Source: Amycolatopsis sp. NBRC 101858 (GTDB lineage Bacteria > Actinomycetota > Actinomycetes > Mycobacteriales > Pseudonocardiaceae). From it: DNA of 64,000 bases. The stretch is taken from positions 1,674,001 to 1,738,000 of the forward strand of contig NZ_BSTD01000002.1 of the NCBI RefSeq assembly GCF_030269325.1, given 5' to 3'. Shown here one piece after another: positions 58,496 to 64,000 of this stretch; within the stretch, counting starts at the first letter, position 1; the number at the start of each line of letters is the position of its first letter. Both the position numbers and the translations under genes were made by a program. The notes below the pieces were generated by a model. It saw only the letters and a list, made by a program, of their open reading frames with translations. It searched no databases and had not been told where the DNA came from.

Positions 58496-59512
58496 ATGGA
58501 CCACAGGATGCCCGACGCGTACACCGTGAGGGCGGCCGTCGCGCTCGCGGTGCGCGCCCCTTCGGTGCACAACTCCCAGCCGTGGCAATGGCACTTCGAC
58601 GGCCGCACGGTCGAGCTGCGGGCCGACCCACGCCGCAGGCTGCGGCGCACCGACCCCGACGGCCGGGACCTGCTTGTCAGCTGCGGCTGCGCCCTGCACC
58701 ACTTCACGGTCGCCGCCGCGGCGATGGGCTGGGCCGCGCAGATCCACCGGCTGCCCGAGCCGGGCCTGCTCGCCCGGATCGTCCTGGTGCCGCACGACAC
58801 CCGCGACGGCGACATCGCCCTCGCCGCGGCCATTCCCCGGCGGCGTTCCGATCGCCGGCGGTTCGCCGAGCGCCCCCTGCCGGTGCGGGACGAGGTGTTC
58901 CTGCAGAAGAGCGCGGCCGACCAGGGTGCGGTGCTGCGGATCGTCACCGAAGCACCCCAGCGGTCGGCGCTCACGGGCGCGGCCGCCGAAGCCGGCGGTC
59001 TGCACCGGGACGACCCGGACTACGAGATCGAGCTCGCGGCGTGGAGTGGGCACGACTACGCGCCGGACGGCGTGCCCGCCCGGAACACGGTCCTCGCGTC
59101 GGCTTCTCCGCACGAACTGCGGGTCCGCGAGTTCGCCGGGGCACGGCTTCCCGACACGGCAGGCCCGGACGGCGCGCTCCTGACGGTGCTGGCGACCAAG
59201 GGCGACTCCGCGCTGGACCGCCTTCGCGCCGGAGAGGCCGCCAGCGCGGTCCTGCTCACCGCGACCCGGCTGAACCTGGCGTCATGCGTGAACACCGAGC
59301 CGATCGAGCTGACCAGTACCCGCGGCCTGATCCGGGACTGCGTCCTGGACGGGCGGCTCGAACCCCAGCTGGTCGTGCGAGTCGGCTCGCTGCCGGAGGA
59401 CGCGACCCCGCTGCCGGCGACACCGCGGCGCCCCATCGGCGAAGTCCTGCGGCCGCACCCGCATCCGTACGGAGCGGGACTGCCGATCCCGGAGCAGCTG
59501 CGCGGCCGGTGA
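58496..59512 (+). CDS. Acg-type nitroreductase-fold protein (copy 6)
   Basis: The 338-residue Acg-family protein has VRAPSVHNSQPWQW at ~20-33, LVSCGCALHHFTVAA (~66), IPRRRSDRRRF (~118) and RAGEAASAVLLTATRLNLAS (~245). It is closest to copy 1 (3102-4115) by the shared FTVR/YTVRAAVA opening and the -TPRRPIGEVL ending, so these two probably duplicated from each other. GAGGAGGAGCG directly precedes the ATG. A DevR-like box lies 77 bp upstream. Confidence 0.92.
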   Translation: MDHRMPDAYTVRAAVALAVRAPSVHNSQPWQWHFDGRTVELRADPRRRLRRTDPDGRDLLVSCGCALHHFTVAAAAMGWAAQIHRLPEPGLLARIVLVPHDTRDGDIALAAAIPRRRSDRRRFAERPLPVRDEVFLQKSAADQGAVLRIVTEAPQRSALTGAAAEAGGLHRDDPDYEIELAAWSGHDYAPDGVPARNTVLASASPHELRVREFAGARLPDTAGPDGALLTVLATKGDSALDRLRAGEAASAVLLTATRLNLASCVNTEPIELTSTRGLIRDCVLDGRLEPQLVVRVGSLPEDATPLPATPRRPIGEVLRPHPHPYGAGLPIPEQLRGR

Positions 59513-59558
59513 CGACACGAAACACCAAACGTTCTAAATCGGTTGTGATCGGCACGTC

Positions 59559-59765
59559 GTGCCGAACCGCTCGGGCGGCTGGGACGTCAAGAAGCCCGGA
59601 GCGAGCCGCGCGAGCGCGCACACCGAAACTCAGGCGCAGGCGACGAGTCGAGCTCGCGGCATCACCGCGAACACGGGCGGCGAGACCGTGGTGCACGGCC
59701 GCGACGGTCAGATCAGGCAGAAGGACACTTCCCCGAAGGGTCACGAAGCAGCAGCAACGAAGAAG
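59559..59765 (+). pseudogene. DUF2188 small protein without an in-frame stop
   Basis: From a GTG at 59559 the frame encodes a clear DUF2188 domain: VPNRSGGWDVKKPGASRAS, TQAQATSRARGI and GGETVVHGRDGQIRQKD, ~60 residues. DUF2188 genes usually end within ~15 codons of this point. Here no stop follows; the frame runs past the terminator hairpin and for ~530 more codons antisense to the CBS and USP genes, to ~61361. A one-base shift would end it at 59832. The ribosome site is poor. I take it as a damaged gene, though a functional read-through or a non-stop message cannot be excluded. Confidence 0.6.
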
Positions 59766-59808
59766 GCCTCCGCTCGGACCACAGGCGGAGGCCTTCTTCG
59801 CTGCTGCT
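59747..59808. terminator. Long hairpin between DUF2188 and CBS-BON genes
   Basis: The left arm 59747-59773 pairs with 59785-59808 over 24 bp with a three-base CAA bulge, around an 11-base loop. The arms carry AAGAAGG and CCTTCTT, so short U-rich ends arise on both strands. It lies at the 3' end of the minus-strand CBS-BON gene and is probably a bidirectional terminator. Confidence 0.75.
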
Positions 59809-60437
59809 CAAGCCACGTCGTTCCAGACGTAGTCCAGGCGGTTGCGCACCTCCACCACGCCGGACAGCTCCTGGATCAGCCGCGTCACCGGGTCGATGTC
59901 ACTGCGCCGCTCCACGCGGCCCACGACCGTCACGATCCCGGCGCGCACCTCGACGCGCACGCGGTCCGGGCCGAGGTTCAGCCGCTCGCGCAGGACCCGG
60001 TCGGTCACCTCGCGCTCGAGGTCCGCGTCGCCGCGGGTGAAGACGCGCACCAGGTCGCGGCGGGACAGCACGCCCACCAGCTTCCCGTTGCGCAGCACGA
60101 ACAACCGGCGGACATCGGTGCGCGCGAACGTCGCCGCCGCGACCGCGAGCGTGTCTTCGGACTCGATCGTGACGACCGGGCTGGTCATCAGATCCTTGGC
60201 GGTGCACGCCGTCGCCTTGCGCGCCAGCCGGCGGTCGCGCCGGCGCGGCTTGCGGGCCTCCCACAGGTGCGGCAGCAGGTCCGCCTCCGAAACGACGCCG
60301 ACGAGCGCGCCCGTCTTGTCGAGGACGCCGACCGCGCTGATCCCGTTGCCGTTGAGCAGCACGGCGATGTCCTTGAACGGCGCCTGCGTGGAAACGGTGA
60401 TCGGGTCGGCGGTCATCACCGCGGAAACCGTGGTCAT
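59808..60437 (-). CDS. CBS-pair plus BON domain protein
   Basis: The 209-residue protein has CBS1 (VSAVMTADPITVSTQAPF), a basic insert KPRRRDRRLARKA (~73), CBS2 (AKDLMTSPVVTIESEDT, ~92) and BON (~145-205; VEVRAGIVTVVGRVERRSD). The basic insert is unusual among the five CBS proteins here and might contact nucleic acid or membrane. GAAGGAGCATTGCC precedes the ATG at 60435-60437. It follows a USP gene by 12 bp, again the USP-CBS pairing. Confidence 0.9.
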   Translation of the reverse strand: MTTVSAVMTADPITVSTQAPFKDIAVLLNGNGISAVGVLDKTGALVGVVSEADLLPHLWEARKPRRRDRRLARKATACTAKDLMTSPVVTIESEDTLAVAAATFARTDVRRLFVLRNGKLVGVLSRRDLVRVFTRGDADLEREVTDRVLRERLNLGPDRVRVEVRAGIVTVVGRVERRSDIDPVTRLIQELSGVVEVRNRLDYVWNDVA

Positions 60438-60449
60438 GGCAATGCTCCT

Positions 60450-61331
60450 TCAGACGTTTTCGGCACGGACGACCATCACCGGGCAGGCCGCGTGGTGCAG
60501 CAGCGCCTGGCTCGTCGAACCCAGGACAAGACCGGTGAAACCACCGCGGCCGCGGCTGCCGACGACGACCAGCTGCGCCTCCCGGCTCAGCTCGAGGAGA
60601 CGGGCCCGGGACTTGTCGTGCTCGACCCGGCGCTCGACGGTGACGTCCGGGTACTTCTCCTGCCACCCGGCGAGCCGCTGCGCGAGCAACCGCTGCCCGG
60701 AGTCCTGCAGGGATTCGCCCTGGAACGCGACGTTGCCGTCGCTGAACAGGCCGGCGCTGTCGCCGTCGTGCCACGTGTAGAGCGCGACGAGCGGGGCGCT
60801 GCGGATCGAGGCCTCCTCGAAGGCCCACGCGATCGCGGCCTCGCTGAGCGGGCTGCCGTCCGCACCGACGACGACCGGGCCGTCGACGCGGTCGTCCCCG
60901 CGTACGACGACGACCGGGCAGTGCGCCTTGGCGGCGAGGTCCACGTCGGGCGAGCCGCTGAACAGCCCCGCGATCGAGCCGACCGGCTCCCCGGTGACGA
61001 GCAGCCGGGCCCGGCCCGACACCTCCAGCAGCGCCGGAACGGGCCCGCGGTCACTGGTCTCGGTGCCGACCTCCAGCCCGGGAACAGCCGCTTCGAGGGT
61101 CGCGCGCGTCTGCCTGACCAGCTGGTCGGCTTCCGCCTCCTTGACCGCGAGCCAGTCCGAGGGCGGGTAGACCTTGCCGCCGAACGCGGTGTCTTCGTAG
61201 CCGTACGCGGTGAAGACGAGCAGCGAAGCATGCCGGCGGCCCGCTTCCCCGGCCGCCCACAGCGCAGCCGCGGCAGCCGTTTCCGAGCCGTCCACGGCCA
61301 CCACGATCGGCGGGTTTCCGGTTGTGCTCAT
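60450..61331 (-). CDS. Universal stress protein, two UspA domains
   Basis: The 293-residue tandem USP opens IVVAVDGSETAAAAALW. Its first loop region (VTGEPVGSIAGLFSGS) departs from the ATP-binding pattern, while domain 2 is standard (VVVGADGSPLSEAA; VGSRGRGGFTGLVLGS). So only the second domain may bind ATP. The AGWQEKYPDV segment links it to the USPs at 49002 and 9402. GGAGGGAAACGTC precedes the ATG at 61329-61331. A weak DevR-like element (61419-61432) lies upstream. It leads the CBS-BON gene. Confidence 0.93.
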   Translation of the reverse strand: MSTTGNPPIVVAVDGSETAAAAALWAAGEAGRRHASLLVFTAYGYEDTAFGGKVYPPSDWLAVKEAEADQLVRQTRATLEAAVPGLEVGTETSDRGPVPALLEVSGRARLLVTGEPVGSIAGLFSGSPDVDLAAKAHCPVVVVRGDDRVDGPVVVGADGSPLSEAAIAWAFEEASIRSAPLVALYTWHDGDSAGLFSDGNVAFQGESLQDSGQRLLAQRLAGWQEKYPDVTVERRVEHDKSRARLLELSREAQLVVVGSRGRGGFTGLVLGSTSQALLHHAACPVMVVRAENV

Positions 61332-61418
61332 GACGTTTCCCTCCGGGAGTCAAGTTCGTGAACCCGACGGTAGGTCGCGCGCGGAGGGAGTCGCTGCGGT
61401 CGTTCGTCCTCGCGCCAG

Positions 61419-61432
61419 GTGACCTTCGGCCG
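61419..61432. promoter_or_regulatory. Weak DevR-like element upstream of USP-CBS pair
   Basis: GTGACCTTCGGCCG matches only 9 of 14 consensus positions but differs by one base from the element at 10377-10390. It lies 87 bp upstream of the USP start. The rest of the 233-bp gap to 61565 shows no recognisable gene. Confidence 0.4.
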
Positions 61433-61564
61433 CTCCTGGTGCCCAGATCAGCCGGCCCGCAGCACCGTGCTGACCTCAAGACGGTGCTGCCCGTGACACT
61501 GCGCACCTGCTGGCGCTGCGCGTCATGACGTGGTATCCCAGCCGTGGATCAACGGATGCGAAGG

Positions 61565-62215
61565 TCAGTCCCGGGACGCTCCGAGGAACCGCAGCACGGC
61601 CAGGACACGGCGGTGGTCCACGTCGGCCACAGGCAGGTTTAGCTTGGCGAAAATACTGTTGATGTGCTTCGCCACCGCGCTCTCGCTGACCACCAGCGCC
61701 TGCGCGATGCCGGCATTGGAACGCCCCTCGGCCATCAGGACGAGCACCTCCCGTTCCCGGGGGGTCAGCCGCGCGAACGGGTCGCTGTCGCGCCGCAGCA
61801 GCAACTGAGCGACCACCTGCGGGTCCAAGGCCGTACCCCCGTCCGCCACCCGCCGGACCGCCGCCACGAAGTCGGCGACGTCGGCAACCCGCTGCTTGAG
61901 CAGGTAGCCCACCCCGCTGGTGTTCGCGGACAGCAGGTCAGCCGCGTACCGCTCCTCCACGTACTGCGAAAGCAGCACCACCGGTGTCCCCGGCCAGCGC
62001 CGACGGATCTCCACCGCCGCCCGCACACCCTCGTCGGTGAAGCCGGGCGGCATCCGGACGTCGATCAAGGCAAGTCCGGGCCGGTGCTCCGCCACCGCCG
62101 CCAGCAGCCCCTCCGCGTCGCCGGCTTCCGCGGCGACCTGGAACCCGGCCATCTCCAGCACCTTGGTCAGGCCGACCCGCAACAACACCGAATCCTCGGC
62201 GATCACCGCGCGCAC
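61565..62215 (-). CDS. NarL/LuxR-family response regulator
   Basis: The 216-residue regulator has a receiver with Glu7-Asp8, phospho-Asp52 (LALIDVRMPP) and a Lys in YLLKQRV. The C-terminal LuxR HTH starts at LTPREREVLVLMAEGRSNAGIAQALVV-type sequence (~150-190). It is only distantly related to DevR: its recognition helix (ESAVAKHINSIF) differs, so it should bind other sites. Its start overlaps the sensor kinase stop by 13 bp, so the two are co-expressed. The target is unknown. It lies at the far edge of the dormancy genes and has no DevR-like box. Confidence 0.93.
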   Translation of the reverse strand: MRAVIAEDSVLLRVGLTKVLEMAGFQVAAEAGDAEGLLAAVAEHRPGLALIDVRMPPGFTDEGVRAAVEIRRRWPGTPVVLLSQYVEERYAADLLSANTSGVGYLLKQRVADVADFVAAVRRVADGGTALDPQVVAQLLLRRDSDPFARLTPREREVLVLMAEGRSNAGIAQALVVSESAVAKHINSIFAKLNLPVADVDHRRVLAVLRFLGASRD

Positions 62216-63444
62216 GGCAGCTCCGCAGTGATCGTGGTGGGCCCGCCGACGGGGCTGCTGACGTGGAACGCCCCGTCGAGGGAGCCGACCCGCTTGGCCA
62301 GCCCGGTCAGCCCCGTGCCGCCGGCGGCGTCGGCACCGCCCAGCCCGTCGTCGGTGACGCGCACTCGCAGCACCTCGCCGACCTGACGGACCATCACCTC
62401 CGCACGCACCGCGTTGGCGTGCTTCGTCGCATTGCTCAGCGCCTCGGAGATCACGAAATACGCGACCGACTCCACAATCGGCGTCACCCGCTCCTCCAGA
62501 TCGACCCGCAGTCGCACCGGCAGGGGCGTGCGGGCAGCCAGCCCGGACAACGCCGCGTCCAGACCCCGGTCTTCGAGCACGGCCGGATGCAACCCCCGCA
62601 CCAGGTCGCCGAGTTCGGCGATCGCCTCCTTCGCCTCCAGGTGCGCTCTCACGATCACCTCGCGGGCATCACCCGGCAGGTCCGGGCGGGTGGCGATGGC
62701 CAGACCCAGGTTGACCGCGAGGGACACCAACCGCTGCTGGGTGCCGTCGTGCAGGTCGCGCTCGATCCGGCGGCGCTCCGCGTCGACGGCCTCGATCAAG
62801 TCGGTCCGGCTCACGGCCAGCTGATCGACCCGCTCCTGGAGCCGCTGCGCCCGGCTGGGCCCGAGCAGGCCCGACGCCAGTCGCGCCTCGGCCCGGGCCA
62901 CCGCCCGCGCGGTCCAGGGCAGGGCGCACAGGAGGAGGAGTCCAGCCGCTGTGTAAGCCGGCAGCTGGGTCAGGTAGCCGAACCAGTCCTGGCGGATTCC
63001 GGGCGGCAGCGCCCATGACCAGGCGTAGGCGGTGACGCCTGCCAGGCACGCCGCTGCCACCGCGAGCACCAGCAGTTCCAGCAGCGCGAGCGGCAAGCCC
63101 AGCAGAAGGTGGTAGCCGATTTTGCGCCAAGGCCGCGTCGCCGCGAGCCACCGGGCGGTCGAGGCCCACGTCCATCGTCCCGGCGCTGTGGGCCGGGGGA
63201 CGTCCACGCCGATGAGCACCCGGTAGCGAGCCCGCTGGACGGCCGTCAGCAGTGGGGTGGCGAGCAGGACCAGAGCGGTCGAGACGGAACCCGTGAGGAG
63301 CCAGTTCCCTGTCCTGTCGGTGGTCGTCGCCGCCCAGGCCCCCACGGGCACCAGCGCCAGGTGCGGCAGCACACCGGCGGCAAGAAAGCCGGTGTCCCGC
63401 CGCGCCCGGAGGACCGTGCGCCTCAGTCCGGCTGGAATCGTCAT
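62203..63444 (-). CDS. NarL-type sensor histidine kinase, membrane-bound
   Basis: The 413-residue kinase has an N-terminal membrane part with about five helices (~15-190), including a PSPA7-like sensor region. A HisKA_3 domain follows (phospho-His in RRRIERDLHDGTQQRLV, ~225), then HATPase with N-box SEALSNATKHA and G-box VTDDGLGG. There is no large extracytoplasmic domain, so it may sense a membrane or envelope state. It partners the overlapping regulator. A pair of fused palindromes lies 62-82 bp upstream. Confidence 0.92.
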   Translation of the reverse strand: MTIPAGLRRTVLRARRDTGFLAAGVLPHLALVPVGAWAATTTDRTGNWLLTGSVSTALVLLATPLLTAVQRARYRVLIGVDVPRPTAPGRWTWASTARWLAATRPWRKIGYHLLLGLPLALLELLVLAVAAACLAGVTAYAWSWALPPGIRQDWFGYLTQLPAYTAAGLLLLCALPWTARAVARAEARLASGLLGPSRAQRLQERVDQLAVSRTDLIEAVDAERRRIERDLHDGTQQRLVSLAVNLGLAIATRPDLPGDAREVIVRAHLEAKEAIAELGDLVRGLHPAVLEDRGLDAALSGLAARTPLPVRLRVDLEERVTPIVESVAYFVISEALSNATKHANAVRAEVMVRQVGEVLRVRVTDDGLGGADAAGGTGLTGLAKRVGSLDGAFHVSSPVGGPTTITAELPCAR

Positions 63445-63765
63445 GGCACGACGCTAGGGCACCGCGGGAGGACGGTGCCATGAAGCCTGCACCCGATCTC
63501 ATGGTGAACCTAGGTTCAGCTGAACCGCGGTCAGCACCGGCGCCGCGGGTTCGCCCGCGGGTGCCGTGTCCATGACACGTCGGTAATCGAGCCGGGACCG
63601 GCACCACCATCCCGCAGCCACCCGGACCGGTGCAGTAACAGGCACCACCACGAAGTCGGAAACACGGGCTACTGATTTCGGCCGGTCCCGGCGGCAAAGT
63701 TCTGCCGCAGGGCTGCTCCGCACCGGTGTCGGCAGCATCAGCACGACGTTCCGTGGAGGAATTTC
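63445..63765. other. 321-bp divergent intergenic region
   Basis: This gap separates the minus-strand sensor kinase from a plus-strand membrane-protein gene. It contains the fused palindromes at 63506-63526. I see no convincing gene in it; open frames here run antisense and end in compositional sequence. No DevR-like box was found. Confidence 0.6.
63506..63526. promoter_or_regulatory. Two overlapping palindromes, possible operator
   Basis: GAACCTAGGTTC (63506-63517) and GGTTCAGCTGAACC (63513-63526) are each perfect palindromes and share GGTTC. This gives three GAACC/GGTTC half-sites in a row, at 62-82 bp from the kinase start. It is a plausible binding site for the NarL-type regulator encoded downstream or for another dimeric factor. 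Confidence 0.5.
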
Positions 63766-64000
63766 ATGACCGTTCAGCCGATGCCCTGGCCGCCATGCAC
63801 GTCGACGTCGCCGGGTGGCCGGCCCAGGTGGGTGCCTGGCGTGCTGGGCGCGGTGGCGGCGGGCCTGGTGCCGTGGATGTTCGTGCTGGGCCGGACCCTG
63901 CCCGAGACCACCCAGGTGCGGCACTGGCCGGCCGCGTGGATCGGACTCGACCTGGCCATGGCGCTCGGCTGCGCGACCACCGCGCGGTGGTACCACCGGG
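63766..64000 (+). CDS. Membrane protein, 5' part only
   Basis: The first 78 codons of a gene that runs off the window. The protein opens MTVQPMPWPPCTSTSPGG, then two hydrophobic segments: VPGVLGAVAAGLVPWMFVLG (~23-42) and WPAAWIGLDLAMALGCA (~55-71). GTGGAGGAATTTC directly precedes the ATG. It diverges from the sensor kinase. The pattern resembles actinobacterial multi-pass membrane proteins of two to four helices, but the family cannot be fixed from this part. Confidence 0.7.
   Translation, partial: MTVQPMPWPPCTSTSPGGRPRWVPGVLGAVAAGLVPWMFVLGRTLPETTQVRHWPAAWIGLDLAMALGCATTARWYHR

Noticed and set aside
63499..63996. 165-codon minus-strand frame across the right end
   Set aside because: It is antisense to the membrane-protein gene that has a strong ribosome site, and its product is low-complexity Arg/Pro/Gly.
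1..64000. CRISPR array, tRNA or rRNA genes, transposase, integrase, att sites
   Set aside because: No regularly spaced repeats, cloverleaf-like sequences, recombinase motifs or long flanking direct repeats were seen on reading; a tRNAscan or repeat search could not be run.

Overview
The window is high-GC (about 70 percent by eye) actinobacterial chromosome. Gene content and protein style, including fused CydDC, GTG starts and ATGA/GTGA gene overlaps, suggest a Pseudonocardiaceae-type actinomycete such as Amycolatopsis. The genus is an inference. I saw no rRNA, tRNA, CRISPR array, transposase or integrase.

Most of the window reads as one large dormancy (DosR/DevR-type) island of about 61 kb. 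It carries a DevR response regulator (36234-36872) whose phosphorylation and DNA-contact residues match mycobacterial DevR at the same numbering. It also carries a heme-GAF DevS-type kinase (33402-35126) and a second DevS/DosT-like protein with an eroded ATPase domain (44155-45843). Around them are many families known from the mycobacterial DosR regulon: two Rv1733c-like membrane proteins, an Rv2004c-like kinase, five Acg-type nitroreductases plus one eroded copy, seven universal stress proteins (one frameshifted), five CBS-domain proteins, two WS/DGAT acyltransferases, HspX, a DUF1876 protein and a CtpF-type P-ATPase. A recurring palindrome close to GGGACTWWAGTCCC lies mostly 35-110 bp upstream of start codons, often between divergent genes, and probably marks DevR-controlled promoters.

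Layout. 1-6433: alcohol dehydrogenase and Rv1733c-like gene on the minus strand, diverging from a plus-strand run (Rv2004c-like, Acg, SHOCT, lipoprotein, DGAT). 6434-12159: second DGAT, GAPDH, frameshifted USP, DoxX, second alcohol dehydrogenase. 12217-16322: USP/CBS/Rv1733c-like run, CBS, Acg, DinB. 16327-23445: minus-strand run of Acg, PEP synthase, ABC exporter and degenerate MBL protein. 23619-33397: USP, a lower-GC DUF3800 gene, then a long minus-strand run hspX, GNAT/acyl-CoA synthetase, acetate kinase, receiver-like gene, eroded Acg, CtpF; then DUF1876. 33402-42844: devS, Acg, devR and cydAB-cydDC. 42855-46656: an SDR gene and the second kinase, with scars of tspO, an anti-sigma-type ATPase, a PiT transporter and DUF47 around it. 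46660-50512: CBS, USP, phosphoketolase. 50612-56590: eight-gene minus-strand run from USP to CHAD. 56717-61331: SRPBCC, PPK2, Acg, DUF2188, CBS and USP. 61565-64000: an unrelated-looking NarL-type two-component pair and the start of a membrane protein gene.

Taken together the genes fit survival under low oxygen. Oxygen, NO or CO would be sensed by the heme kinases, and electrons pass to a high-affinity bd oxidase. Carbon would flow through GAPDH, phosphoketolase, acetate kinase, ADP-forming acyl-CoA synthetase and PEP synthase for substrate-level ATP. Storage lipid (DGAT), polyphosphate (PPK2, CHAD), protein protection (HspX) and ribosome or flavin protection (DUF1876, Acg) complete the set.
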